From CAVURS01 sp963834425 (GTDB taxonomy: Bacteria > Actinomycetota > Actinomycetes > Actinomycetales > CAVURS01), in the NCBI GenBank assembly GCA_963834425.1, contig CAWIBR010000006.1:37732-101731 (forward strand): DNA of 64,000 nt, given 5' to 3'. Position numbers and translations under genes: made by a program. Positions 45,855 to 54,988 of this stretch are shown one piece after another. Under the pieces are notes generated by a model. The model saw nothing but the letters and a program-made list of their open reading frames with translations. It did not search any database and was not told where the DNA came from. The stretch's first letter is position 1. The number at the start of each line of letters is the position of its first letter.

Positions 45855-47329
45855 GCGCGGCCGGACTGGACGGCCTGACCCATCGGGACGCCGACTGGGC
45901 CGGCCTCGAGGTCGTCGTCGCCGGCATCGGACTCAGCGGATTTGCGGCCGCTGACGCGCTGCTCGAACGGGGTGCGCGGGTGCTGGTGGTCGATGGGCGG
46001 GACGGCGACCGGGAGCAGGAGCGGGCTCAGATCCTGCGCATCCTGGGTGCTCGGGTCGAGCTGGGCAGTCGGCCGGAACCGGCTGCGCTGCAAGGGATCC
46101 AGCTCGTCGTCACCTCTCCCGGCTGGCGGCCCGACCAGCCGTTGCTGGCTGCCGCCGCGGCGGCTGGCATCCCGGTCTGGGGTGAGGTCGAGCTGGCCTG
46201 GCGGATGCGCGCCCGCGAGGGTGCGGCGCCCTGGCTGACGCTGACCGGCACCAACGGCAAGACCACGACGGTGCAGATGCTGGAGTCGATGCTCCGCGCC
46301 GGTGGGGAGCGCGCGGTGGCCGCGGGCAACGTGGGCCTGCCGCTGCTGGAGGCCGTGCTCCATCCGGACCCGTACGACGTGATCGCGGTCGAGCTGTCGA
46401 GCTTCCAGCTGCACTGGTCGCACTCGATCAGCGCCCAGGCCAGCGCCTGCCTGAACGTCGCGCCGGACCATCTCGACTGGCACGGCTCGCTCGAGGCCTA
46501 CGCGCACGACAAGGGCGTGGTCTACGAACGGACCCAGCTGGCCTGCGTCTACAACGTCGCCGACCCCGAGACCGAGCGGCTGGTGCGCGAAGCCGACGTC
46601 GTCGAGGGCTGCCGCGCCATCGGCTTCACCTTGGGCACACCGGCTGTGGGCATGCTCGGTGTCGTCGATGACGTCCTGTGCGACCGCGCGTTCATCGAGG
46701 AGCGCCGCACTGCGGCGGCCGAGCTGGCGACCCTGGAGGACCTGGTGCGGCCGGGCGACGCACCCGGTGGGCCGGCGGCGCACACGGTCGCGAACGCGCT
46801 GGCCGCGGCGGCGCTCGCCCGCGCCCACGGCGTCTCACCACGCGCCGTACGGGACGGGTTGCGTGCGTTCGCGCCCGGCGCGCACCGGATCGCCGGCGTC
46901 GGCCAGGTCGGCGGCGTGACCTACATCGACGACTCCAAGGCGACCAACCCGCACGCCGCCGCCGCGTCCCTGGCGGCCTTCGGGTCGGTGGTCTGGGTGG
47001 CCGGCGGCCTGTTGAAGGGCGCCTCGGTCGAGGACCTGGTGCGGGCGCACGCCGCTCGGCTCCGTGGCGCCGTCCTGCTGGGCCAGGACCGCGCGGTGAT
47101 CGCGGAGGCGCTCGCGCGACACGCGCCGGATGTCCCCGTCGTCGACGTGGCCAGCACGGACACTGACCTGATGGACCGCGTCGTGGAGGCTGCGGCCGGG
47201 CTCGCGCGGCCCGGCGACGTCGTGCTGCTGGCGCCCGCGGCCGCCTCGATGGACCAGTTCCGCGACTACGCGGCGCGCGGTGACGCCTTCGCCGACGCCG
47301 TCCGCCGGCTGGCCGGGGGTCGCGGGTGA
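45851..47329 (+). CDS. murD: UDP-MurNAc-L-alanine:D-glutamate ligase
   Basis: It adds D-glutamate. The 492-residue protein has an N-terminal Rossmann fold with VVVAGIGLSGFAAADAL, the P-loop LTGTNGKTTTVQML (131-144), AVELSSFQLHW, the Mur motif NVAPDHLDWHGSLEAYAHDK, and the C-terminal YIDDSKATNPHAAAASL. The frame is intact. The GTG of ftsW overlaps its TGA. Confidence 0.95.
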   Translation: MSAAGLDGLTHRDADWAGLEVVVAGIGLSGFAAADALLERGARVLVVDGRDGDREQERAQILRILGARVELGSRPEPAALQGIQLVVTSPGWRPDQPLLAAAAAAGIPVWGEVELAWRMRAREGAAPWLTLTGTNGKTTTVQMLESMLRAGGERAVAAGNVGLPLLEAVLHPDPYDVIAVELSSFQLHWSHSISAQASACLNVAPDHLDWHGSLEAYAHDKGVVYERTQLACVYNVADPETERLVREADVVEGCRAIGFTLGTPAVGMLGVVDDVLCDRAFIEERRTAAAELATLEDLVRPGDAPGGPAAHTVANALAAAALARAHGVSPRAVRDGLRAFAPGAHRIAGVGQVGGVTYIDDSKATNPHAAAASLAAFGSVVWVAGGLLKGASVEDLVRAHAARLRGAVLLGQDRAVIAEALARHAPDVPVVDVASTDTDLMDRVVEAAAGLARPGDVVLLAPAAASMDQFRDYAARGDAFADAVRRLAGGRG

Positions 47330-48642
47330 CGCAGGCCGCTACCCGGCCGGCTCCGGTCCGCTCGCCCCGCCCTCCTGGAGGCTCGCCGGCCCAGACCCGG
47401 CTCCGTCGTCAGCTGCCCTGGGTCGCCCGGCTGGACTCGCCGGTGACGACGTACTACGCGCTGCTCGGCGCGACCAGCCTGTTGCTCGTGATCGGGCTGG
47501 TCATGGTCCTGTCCGCGTCGTCGGTGACGTCCTACCAGGACACGGGTTCCTCGTTCACGGTCTTCAACAGCCAGCTGATCTTCGCGCTGGTCGGCATCCC
47601 GCTGATGTTCCTGGCGTCGCGGCTGCCGATCCGGGTCTGGAAGCGGCTGGCCTGGCCGTCCGTGCTGCTGGCGATCGTGTTGCAGGGCATGGTGTTCAGC
47701 CCGCTCGGGGTCAGCGTCAACGGCAACCGCAACTGGCTCGCCTTTGCCGGCCAGCGGCTGCAGCCGTCGGAGGCCGCCAAGATCGCGTTGGTCCTGTGGG
47801 CCGCGACGGTGCTGAGCCGCAAACGGAGCTCCCTCTCCAGCTGGTCCCACGTCATCGTGCCGGTCATCTTCCCGGTGGGCGTCATCGTGATCGGACTGGT
47901 GTTGGCCGGTCACGACCTGGGCACCGGCCTGGTCCTGCTGCTGGTCCTGGCCGCCGTGCTGTTCTCGGCCGGGGCACCGGCGCGGATCTTCGTCACCGCC
48001 GCCGGCGCCATGACCGTGCTGGCGCTGGCCCTGGCTCGCAGCTCACCGAGCCGGATGGCCCGGATCCATGCTTGGCTCACCGGCTCGTGCTCGGACCAGT
48101 GGAGCACCTGCTTCCAGTCCATCCACGGCAAGTACGCGCTGGCCGACGGCGGATGGTGGGGCGTCGGCCTGGGCGCGAGCCGGGAGAAGTGGTCCTGGCT
48201 GCCGGAGGCTCACAACGACTTCATCTTCGCGATCATCGGTGAGGAGCTCGGCCTGGTCGGTGCGCTCGTGGTGCTCGCGCTCTTCGCGATCCTGGCCTGG
48301 GCCTGCTATCGGTTGGTGGCCCGCAGCGACGACCCGTTCGTGCGGATCGCCACCGGCGGGATCATGGTGTGGATCCTGGGCCAGGCCCTCATCAACGTCG
48401 GTGCGGTCATCGGCATGCTGCCGGTGATCGGCGTGCCGCTCCCACTGGTGTCCAGCGGCGGAACCGCTCTGCTGACCACCATGTTCGCCCTCGGCATCCT
48501 GCTCTCCTTCGCGCGCCAGGAGCCGGAGTGCCGGGCCGCGCTGGCCGGGCGGACCTCGCTGTTGCGGCGCTCGCTCGTCGTGGTCCCTGGCCTGCGGGCC
48601 CGGCTCCAGGGACCGCCGAGTGGGAGGCGGGGAGCACGATGA
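47326..48642 (+). CDS. ftsW: SEDS peptidoglycan glycosyltransferase FtsW
   Basis: The 438-residue polytopic protein has ten hydrophobic helices and the SEDS signatures: NGNRNWLAFAGQRLQPSEAA followed by KIALVLWAA, HDLGTGLVLLLVLAAVLFSA, and EAHNDFIFAIIGEELGLVGA followed by a late PLPLVSSGGTALLTTMFALG. It polymerises septal glycan strands with FtsI. The GTG at 47326 overlaps the murD stop. A C-terminal basic cytosolic tail of about 45 residues is present. The frame is intact. Confidence 0.94.
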   Translation: MTQAATRPAPVRSPRPPGGSPAQTRLRRQLPWVARLDSPVTTYYALLGATSLLLVIGLVMVLSASSVTSYQDTGSSFTVFNSQLIFALVGIPLMFLASRLPIRVWKRLAWPSVLLAIVLQGMVFSPLGVSVNGNRNWLAFAGQRLQPSEAAKIALVLWAATVLSRKRSSLSSWSHVIVPVIFPVGVIVIGLVLAGHDLGTGLVLLLVLAAVLFSAGAPARIFVTAAGAMTVLALALARSSPSRMARIHAWLTGSCSDQWSTCFQSIHGKYALADGGWWGVGLGASREKWSWLPEAHNDFIFAIIGEELGLVGALVVLALFAILAWACYRLVARSDDPFVRIATGGIMVWILGQALINVGAVIGMLPVIGVPLPLVSSGGTALLTTMFALGILLSFARQEPECRAALAGRTSLLRRSLVVVPGLRARLQGPPSGRRGAR

Positions 48643-49766
48643 CCGCCCCGTCGTCGGTGCTGCTGGCCGGCGGGGGGTCGGCCGGCCACGTCTCGCCGCT
48701 GCTGTCCGTCGCCGACGCCCTGCGCCGCCGCTGGCCGGACGTCGTCATCACCGCCCTGGGCACGGCCGAAGGTCTCGAGGTGCGCTTGGTGGCCGAGCAC
48801 GGATACCCGCTGCGGACCATCCCGCGGGTGCCCATGCCCCGGCGCCCGGATGCGAACCTGCTGCGATTCCCGGGGGCACTGAGCGCTGAGATCGGCGCTG
48901 CTGCAACGGTTCTCACCGACGTCCAGGCCGACGTCGTGGCCGGCTTCGGCGGCTACGTCTCGACCGCGGCGTACTTGGCGGCCCGTCGGCTGCGGCTGCC
49001 CTACGTCGTCCACGAGGCCAACACCCGCCCCGGCCTGGCCAACCGGCTCGGAGCTCGCTTCACGCCGTACGTCGCGACCAGCTTCGCCGGCACTCGACTC
49101 CCGCACGCGGTGCGCACCGGCCTGCCACTACGCCGCGAGATCAGCCAGCTCGACCGCGGCGCACATCGCGCGGCGGCCCGCGCGAGCTTCGGCCTGGACC
49201 CGGACCGCACGACGCTCCTCGTCACGGGCGGCTCGCTCGGCGCCCAGCGGCTCAACCAGGCCTTCGAGGCGTCGGTCGATCCGCTCCGCGAGGCCGGCGT
49301 GCAGGTGCTGCATCTCGCGGGACTGGGCAAGGGGTTCGTGCCGCCCGCTGCCTCGGCGGGTGATCCGGCCTACGTCGTGCTGGAGTACTGCAATGACATG
49401 GCCGCGGCCTACAGCGCCGCCGACGCCGTCGTCTGCCGAGCCGGCGCCAACACGGTCAGCGAGCTGACAGCGGTCGGCCTGCCGGGGGTCTACGTGCCCC
49501 TGCCCATCGGCAATGGCGAGCAGCGGCTCAACGCCGAGCCGGTCGTGGCCGCTGGCGGCGGTCTGCTGGTCCCGGACGCCAGCCTGACGCCGGAGTGGGT
49601 GCGGGACGTCCTGCTGGATTGGCTGGCCGACCCGGCCGGCCTGCACCGGGCCGGCGAGGCCGCCGCGGCCTGCGGCGTGCGGGATGGGGACGAGCGCGTC
49701 GCCGATCTGGTCGAGTTGGCGGCGAACGGGCCGAAAGCGTTGGCCCGCAAGGGAAGTCGCGGATGA
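48639..49766 (+). CDS. murG: UDP-GlcNAc:lipid I N-acetylglucosaminyltransferase
   Basis: It makes lipid II. The 375-residue GT28 enzyme has the N-terminal glycine loop VLLAGGGSAGHVSPLLSVAD (a Ser-Ala variant of the common Gly-Gly-x-Gly-Gly-His), AGFGGYVSTAAYLAARRLRL, HEANTRPGLANRLGARF, the second loop VTGGSLGAQRLN, and the UDP-GlcNAc site VCRAGANTVSELTAVGLPGV. ATG at 48639 overlaps the ftsW stop. The frame is intact and murC overlaps by four bases. Confidence 0.94.
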   Translation: MTAPSSVLLAGGGSAGHVSPLLSVADALRRRWPDVVITALGTAEGLEVRLVAEHGYPLRTIPRVPMPRRPDANLLRFPGALSAEIGAAATVLTDVQADVVAGFGGYVSTAAYLAARRLRLPYVVHEANTRPGLANRLGARFTPYVATSFAGTRLPHAVRTGLPLRREISQLDRGAHRAAARASFGLDPDRTTLLVTGGSLGAQRLNQAFEASVDPLREAGVQVLHLAGLGKGFVPPAASAGDPAYVVLEYCNDMAAAYSAADAVVCRAGANTVSELTAVGLPGVYVPLPIGNGEQRLNAEPVVAAGGGLLVPDASLTPEWVRDVLLDWLADPAGLHRAGEAAAACGVRDGDERVADLVELAANGPKALARKGSRG

Positions 49767-51190
49767 CGATCCCGATCGACCTCTCCCTCGACATCCCTCC
49801 CGCCGAGCTGCTCGGTCGCGTGCACTTCGTCGGCATCGGCGGGGCCGGCATGTCCGGGATCGCACGAGTGATGCTGGCCCGCGGGTTGCCGGTGAGCGGA
49901 AGCGACGCCAAGGACTCGCGCATCATCACGGCGTTGCGCGCCGAGGGAGCGCACGTCACGATCGGCCACGACGCGGCGAACGTGCAGGGGGCGCAGACCG
50001 TCGTCGTGTCCAGCGCCGTCCGGCCCGGCAACCGCGAGGTGGTCGCTGCTCGCGAGCTCGGGCTGCCGGTGATCCATCGCTCGCAGGCGCTCTTCGCGGT
50101 GATGCAGGGACGCACCCGGGTTGCGGTCGCCGGGACCAACGGGAAGACCACGACGACCTCGATGCTCACGGTGGCGCTCCAGCGGGCCGGCGTGGATCCC
50201 TCGTTCGCGATCGGGGGAGAGCTGACCGAGAGCGGCACCAACGCGCATCACGGCACCGGTCCGGTCTTCGTCGCGGAGGCGGATGAGAGCGACGGCAGCT
50301 TCGTGCTCTACCGCCCGCATGTGGCCGTCGTCACCAACGTCCAGCCCGATCATCTCGACCACTACGGCACGGCTCAGGCGGTCGAAGACGCCTTCCTGAC
50401 CTTCGTGCTGGGCATCCCCGAGGGTGGCCTCCTCGTCGCCTGCGCCGACGACCCCGGATCGCGTCGGCTGGCCGAAAGCGCTGCGGCGCAGGGGATCCGC
50501 GTCGTCACCTACGGTGCTGCCGCGGAGGCCGACGTGCGCGTGGATGCGAGCGGAGGCGGCGTGACGATCGTCGAGGACGGCGTCGTTACCGGGCAGCTGC
50601 GCCTGCAGGTGCCCGGGTGGCACAACGTCCTCAACGCTGCCGCCGCCTACGCAGCCGCGACGCGCGGGCTGGCGCTCGACCCGGCCGCGATTCGCGACGG
50701 GTTGGCCGGCTTCACCGGCACGCGGCGCCGGTTCGAGACGCGCGGCACTGCGGGCGGGGTGCGCGTGGTCGACGACTACGCCCACAACCCGGGCAAGGTG
50801 GCGGCTGCCCTGCAGACGGCCCGCTCGGTCGCCCGGACCGGACGCGTCGTCGTCGTCTTCCAGCCCCACCTGTTCAGCCGGACGCGGGACTTCGCCGAGC
50901 AGTTCGGTGCGGCGTTGGGCGCTGCCGACGAGGTGGTCGTGATGGATGTCTACGCCGCCCGGGAGGACCCGGTGCCCGGAGTCACGGGAGCGCTGGTGGC
51001 TGCGGCGGTCCCGCTGCCGGCGGAGCGGGTGGCCTTCGTGCCGTCCTGGTCCGCAGTGGCGGCCGAGGTCGTCGCGCGAGTGCGACCGGGCGACCTGCTG
51101 CTGACGGTGGGGGCGGGCGACGTCACGTTGATCGGTCCGGAGGTGCTGGCGTTGCTGGCGGCGCCGACGGCGGGGGGAGGAGCGGCATGA
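49763..51190 (+). CDS. murC: UDP-MurNAc:L-alanine ligase
   Basis: It starts the peptide stem with L-alanine. The 475-residue protein has the N-terminal FVGIGGAGMSGIARVMLARG (22-41), the P-loop VAGTNGKTTTTSMLTVAL (122-139), EADESDGSFVLYRPHVAVVT, NVQPDHLDHYGT, and the C-terminal VVDDYAHNPGKVAAALQTAR and FQPHLFSRTRDFAEQF. It starts at the ATG of the ATGA overlap with murG and is itself overlapped by ftsQ. The frame is intact. Confidence 0.95.
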   Translation: MTIPIDLSLDIPPAELLGRVHFVGIGGAGMSGIARVMLARGLPVSGSDAKDSRIITALRAEGAHVTIGHDAANVQGAQTVVVSSAVRPGNREVVAARELGLPVIHRSQALFAVMQGRTRVAVAGTNGKTTTTSMLTVALQRAGVDPSFAIGGELTESGTNAHHGTGPVFVAEADESDGSFVLYRPHVAVVTNVQPDHLDHYGTAQAVEDAFLTFVLGIPEGGLLVACADDPGSRRLAESAAAQGIRVVTYGAAAEADVRVDASGGGVTIVEDGVVTGQLRLQVPGWHNVLNAAAAYAAATRGLALDPAAIRDGLAGFTGTRRRFETRGTAGGVRVVDDYAHNPGKVAAALQTARSVARTGRVVVVFQPHLFSRTRDFAEQFGAALGAADEVVVMDVYAAREDPVPGVTGALVAAAVPLPAERVAFVPSWSAVAAEVVARVRPGDLLLTVGAGDVTLIGPEVLALLAAPTAGGGAA

Positions 51191-51996
51191 GCAGGCCCAC
51201 GATGACGCGCGGTATTCCGAGTGCGCGGGGGAGCGGGCTGACTGGTCCGGTCCGTCCGGTCGTGTCCACACCGGCCGAGCCGGAACCTTCGGGCCGGGCT
51301 CGCTTCGCGTTGCGGGCCCGGCAGGTCCGGCGGTCGTCCTGGCGGTGGAAGGTCGGGATCCCCGTGGTCGCGGCGCTGATCGTTGTCGCGATCTGGCTCG
51401 TCTTCTGGGGACCGGTCTTCGTGCTCAGACACGTTGTGGTGCAAGGAGTTCCGGCCTCCTCTGCCGCTCAGATGCGCACGACTGCGGCGCTGCCCAGCGG
51501 CGAGCAGCTGGCTCGGCTGGATCTGGCCGCAGCTCAGCAGCGCGTGGCCAAGATCCGAGCGGTCCGCTCGGTCAGCGTCGCTCGCTCGTGGCCCGACACG
51601 GTGACCATCACCGTCACCGAGCGCACCCCGGTGGCGGTGGTCAAGGACGCCAGCGGCGACCTGCACCTCGCCGACAGCACCGGCACGACGTACGCCGAGG
51701 TGCCCTCGGCGCCCACCGGCCTGCCGCTCGTGAGTGCCGATGCCACCGACCCGGCCGCCGTCCAGGCCGTCGTCGCGGTCCTGGCCGGACTGCCGCCGTC
51801 GCTGCGCCGGCAGGTGACCACTGCGTCGGCCAAGGACCCGGCCGCCGTCACGCTCGTCCTCGGTCGAGTGACCGTCGTGTGGGGGACCTCCGATGAGACG
51901 GCGCTGAAAGCCCAGGTGCTGCAAGCGTTGCGCCGCGACAACCCCTCGGTGCGGCGGTTCGACCTCAGTGCACCGCGGTCGCCGGCGGTGGGGTGA
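51187..51996 (+). CDS. ftsQ: cell division protein FtsQ
   Basis: The 269-residue protein has a 54-residue cytosolic tail, one membrane helix (about 56-76), then the extracellular POTRA domain (VFVLRHVVVQGVPASSAAQM) and the beta domain that begins IRAVRSVSVARSWPDTVTIT and VTERTPVAVVKDA. This is the FtsQ/DivIB plan. It links FtsL and its partners to the divisome. ATG overlaps the murC stop by four bases. The C-terminus ends at 51996, and 169 bases separate it from ftsZ. The frame is intact. Confidence 0.9.
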   Translation: MSRPTMTRGIPSARGSGLTGPVRPVVSTPAEPEPSGRARFALRARQVRRSSWRWKVGIPVVAALIVVAIWLVFWGPVFVLRHVVVQGVPASSAAQMRTTAALPSGEQLARLDLAAAQQRVAKIRAVRSVSVARSWPDTVTITVTERTPVAVVKDASGDLHLADSTGTTYAEVPSAPTGLPLVSADATDPAAVQAVVAVLAGLPPSLRRQVTTASAKDPAAVTLVLGRVTVVWGTSDETALKAQVLQALRRDNPSVRRFDLSAPRSPAVG

Positions 51997-52096
51997 GCCC
52001 GCGCCGTACCGGTTGAACGGGCAGACCCGGGCCGACACGCCGCCCTCGGTCGTTGATCGCGGACTGACCCGCACCTAACGTCCTACTTCGACGAGG

Positions 52097-52127
52097 TTGA
52101 CATAACTATAACCCTCTAGTTGAGGGT
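52097..52127 (+). promoter_or_regulatory. ftsZ upstream promoter-like region with inverted repeat
   Basis: This AT-rich island stands out in the GC-rich gap between ftsQ and ftsZ. It contains TTGACA (52097-52102), TATAAC (52107-52112) and an inverted repeat ACCCTC-N5-GAGGGT (52111-52127). A promoter for ftsZ is very likely, though the exact -35/-10 pair is not clear. The repeat may be an operator or a 5' hairpin. The rest of 51997-52165 holds no gene. Confidence 0.6.
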
Positions 52128-52165
52128 GAGAGTCGGCCCGTTCCGCGAAACGAGAGGCACCGGAC

Positions 52166-53434
52166 GTGGCAGCACCGCAGAACTACCTGGCCGTCATCAA
52201 GGTCGTCGGGATCGGTGGCGGTGGCGTCAACGCGATCAACCGGATGATCGAGGTCGGCCTCAAGGGTGTCGAGTTCATCGCGATCAACACCGACGCGCAG
52301 GCGTTGCTGATGAGTGACGCCGACGTCAAGCTCGACGTCGGGCGCGAGCTCACGCGCGGCCTGGGCGCCGGCGCTGACCCGGAGGTCGGCAAGAAGGCCG
52401 CCGAGGATCACGCGGAGGAGATCGAGGAGGTCCTCAAGGGGGCCGACATGGTCTTCGTCACGGCCGGCGAGGGCGGTGGCACGGGCACCGGCGGCGCACC
52501 CGTCGTCGCGCGGATCGCCCGGGGGCTCGGGGCCTTGACCATCGGTGTCGTGACCCGGCCGTTCACCTTCGAGGGCCGGCGTCGGTCCGGCCAGGCCGAG
52601 ACCGGGATCGCCGGGCTCCGCGAAGAGGTCGACACCCTGATCGTCATCCCCAACGACCGGCTGCTGTCGATCAGCGACCGGGCGGTCAGCATGCTCGATG
52701 CCTTCCGCAGTGCCGACCAGGTGCTGCTGTCCGGCGTGCAGGGCATCACCGACCTGATCACCACGCCGGGCCTGATCAACCTCGACTTCGCCGACGTCAA
52801 GAGCGTGATGCAGGGCGCCGGCTCCGCGCTGATGGGCATCGGCTCGGCCCGCGGGGAGGACCGCGCCGTCCAAGCGGCCGAGCTCGCCATCTCCAGCCCA
52901 CTCCTCGAGGCCAGCATCGACGGCGCCCACGGCGTGCTGCTCTCGATCCAGGGCGGTTCCGACCTCGGTCTGTTCGAGATCAACGAGGCCGCCCGCCTGG
53001 TCCAGGAGGCGGCGCACCCGGAGGCGAACATCATCTTCGGTGCCGTCATCGACGACGCCCTGGGCGACGAGGTCCGGGTCACCGTGATCGCCGCCGGCTT
53101 CGACAGCGGCTCGCCGCAGCGCCGTCCGGACGAGCGGGGTCTGGGCCAGGTGGCCAGCGCCCGAGCGACCAACCCGATGGCCCGTCCCTCCACGCCGCCG
53201 GAGACACCTGGTGCCATCCCCGGGACACCGGGCGGCGCCACCATCGCGCCCAGCCCCGCGGCGCCGGCGCCGGCCGAGACCGAGCCGGCCGCGACCCCTG
53301 AGCCGATCACCGTCTCCGACGACGAGGTCGTCCTGGTCGATGACCCCAAGCAGCCCGTGCGGGTCGGCCGGCCGCCGCGCGCCGTGACCTTCGACGACGC
53401 CGACGACCTGGACGTGCCCGACTTCCTGAAGTGA
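52166..53434 (+). CDS. ftsZ: cell division GTPase FtsZ
   Basis: The 422-residue tubulin-like protein forms the Z ring. It has the N-terminal VVGIGGGGVNAINRMIEVGL, the GTP loop GEGGGTGTGGAP (101-112), PNDRLL, and the T7 loop NLDFADVKSVMQGAGSALMG. A Pro/Ala-rich linker (about 335-405) leads to the C-terminal peptide DDLDVPDFLK, the site for SepF and other partners. GTG at 52166 gives the family start AAPQNYLAVIKVVGIGG. Its stop overlaps the next GTG by four bases. The frame is intact. Confidence 0.97.
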   Translation: MAAPQNYLAVIKVVGIGGGGVNAINRMIEVGLKGVEFIAINTDAQALLMSDADVKLDVGRELTRGLGAGADPEVGKKAAEDHAEEIEEVLKGADMVFVTAGEGGGTGTGGAPVVARIARGLGALTIGVVTRPFTFEGRRRSGQAETGIAGLREEVDTLIVIPNDRLLSISDRAVSMLDAFRSADQVLLSGVQGITDLITTPGLINLDFADVKSVMQGAGSALMGIGSARGEDRAVQAAELAISSPLLEASIDGAHGVLLSIQGGSDLGLFEINEAARLVQEAAHPEANIIFGAVIDDALGDEVRVTVIAAGFDSGSPQRRPDERGLGQVASARATNPMARPSTPPETPGAIPGTPGGATIAPSPAAPAPAETEPAATPEPITVSDDEVVLVDDPKQPVRVGRPPRAVTFDDADDLDVPDFLK

Positions 53435-54162
53435 GCCTGCGCCACGACGAGTGGCTCGCGGGCTCGGCCGGCCGGGTGCGGTTCGCCGTCACCGACCGGG
53501 CCGGCGGCTCGAGCCGCACGCCGTACGACGAAGCCAACCTGGGCGGGCACGTCGGCGACGACCCGGCTGACGTCGAACGCAACCGGGCCGCCCTGGCCGA
53601 GTTGTTGTCACTGCCTCGCGAGCGCCTGGTCTTCATGAGCCAGGTCCACGGCCAGCAGGTCGTGCAGGTGGACCGGCCATGGACCGGCCCGGCTCCCGAA
53701 GCCGACGCGATGGTCAGCACCACGCCCGGGCTGGCCCTCGCGGTGCTGGTCGCCGACTGCGTGCCGGTGCTGCTCGCGGACCCGGACGCCGGTGTCGTCG
53801 GGGTCGCCCATGCCGGGCGACCCGGCCTGGCGGCCGGGGTCGTGCCCGCTGCGGTCGCCGCGATGCGCGACCTGGGCGCTCGCCGGATCACCGCCCGGCT
53901 GGGCCCCTCGGTCTGCCGCCGTTGCTACGAGGTGCCGGCGCAGATGAGGGCGGACGTCGCATCGGTCGCGCCCGAGGCGTTCGCGATCGACCGGCACGGC
54001 CGGCCGGCGCTGGACATCGCGGCCGGCGTCCTGGCCCAGCTGGCGAGCGAGTGCTCGGACCTGGACCAGCTGCCCGGCTGCACGCGGGAGAGTCCTGAGC
54101 TGTACTCCCACCGCCGCGATGGCGTGACCGGCCGCTTCGCCGGCGTCGTGGTGCTGGCATGA
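53431..54162 (+). CDS. pgeF: peptidoglycan editing factor / polyphenol oxidase family (YfiH/PgeF)
   Basis: The 243-residue protein has the Cu/Zn-binding laccase-like triad: His73 in MSQVHGQQVVQV, Cys110 in LVADCVPVLLAD and His127 in GVAHAGRPGL. In other bacteria YfiH/PgeF removes mis-incorporated L-Ser from muropeptide precursors, and purine nucleosidase activity has been reported for relatives. Its place straight after ftsZ is the usual one. GTG overlaps the ftsZ stop by four bases. The frame is intact. Confidence 0.88.
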   Translation: MSLRHDEWLAGSAGRVRFAVTDRAGGSSRTPYDEANLGGHVGDDPADVERNRAALAELLSLPRERLVFMSQVHGQQVVQVDRPWTGPAPEADAMVSTTPGLALAVLVADCVPVLLADPDAGVVGVAHAGRPGLAAGVVPAAVAAMRDLGARRITARLGPSVCRRCYEVPAQMRADVASVAPEAFAIDRHGRPALDIAAGVLAQLASECSDLDQLPGCTRESPELYSHRRDGVTGRFAGVVVLA

Positions 54163-54881
54163 CCAGCCCCGGCGATCGGGCGGCCGAGCTGGCCGAGGGT
54201 CTGGAGCGCACCCACGCGCGGATCCGTGCGGCCGCCCAGGCTGCCGGGCGCGCCGCGGACGACGTGCGGCTCGTCGTGGTGACCAAGACCTTCCCGGCCG
54301 CCGACGTCCGGCTGCTCGCCGAGCTCGGGGTTCGCGACGTTGCCGAGAGCCGCGACCAGGAGGCGGCGCCCAAGGCGGCCGAGCTGGCCGAGCTGGATCT
54401 GTCCTGGCACTTCGTCGGCCGCCTGCAGTCCAACAAGGCCGGCTCGGTCGCGTCGTACGCCTCGGTCGTGCAGTCCGTCGACCGGCCCTCGCTGATCGGG
54501 CCGTTGGCCCGCGGCGCCGATCGAGCGGGCCGGGAGCTGGGCGTGCTGATCCAGGTCAGCCTGGACGGTGACCCGGCCCGCGGTGGTCTGGCCGTCGGGG
54601 CCGCCCCGTCGTACGACGGGTTGCTCGCCCTCGCCGCGGCGGTGGCCGCCGAGCCGACCCTGTCGTTGCGGGGACTGATGGCGGTGGCACCGCTGGGCGC
54701 CGACCCGGGGGCGGCGTTCGGCGAGCTGGCCCGGATGGCGGAGGTGGTGCGCCGCGACCACCCCGCTGCCACCTGGATCTCGGCCGGGATGAGCGCGGAC
54801 CTGGAGGCGGCCGTCGGTGCGGGGGCGACACACCTGCGTGTCGGGAGCGCCATCCTCGGTTCGCGGCCTCCCCTCGGGTAG
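54159..54881 (+). CDS. pyridoxal phosphate homeostasis protein (YggS/PLPBP family)
   Basis: The 240-residue single-domain TIM barrel resembles the N-terminal part of alanine racemase. The PLP lysine is Lys43 in LVVVTKTFPAADVRLL. Other signatures are DVAESRDQEAAPKAAEL (Ser where many have Asn in GENR-like loops), WHFVGRLQSNKAGSV and ISAGMSADLEAAVGAGATHL followed by RVGSAILG. It keeps free PLP in balance. ATG overlaps the pgeF stop by four bases. The frame is intact. Confidence 0.9.
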   Translation: MTSPGDRAAELAEGLERTHARIRAAAQAAGRAADDVRLVVVTKTFPAADVRLLAELGVRDVAESRDQEAAPKAAELAELDLSWHFVGRLQSNKAGSVASYASVVQSVDRPSLIGPLARGADRAGRELGVLIQVSLDGDPARGGLAVGAAPSYDGLLALAAAVAAEPTLSLRGLMAVAPLGADPGAAFGELARMAEVVRRDHPAATWISAGMSADLEAAVGAGATHLRVGSAILGSRPPLG

Positions 54882-54988
54882 CGTCACTGCTGTGCCTGGC
54901 GTGCACCATGTCTATTGCTGAGCATGATGTGACTCCAGGGGAACAGCACGAGTACCCAACGACACGACAACCGGTTGAGGAGCTCGCG

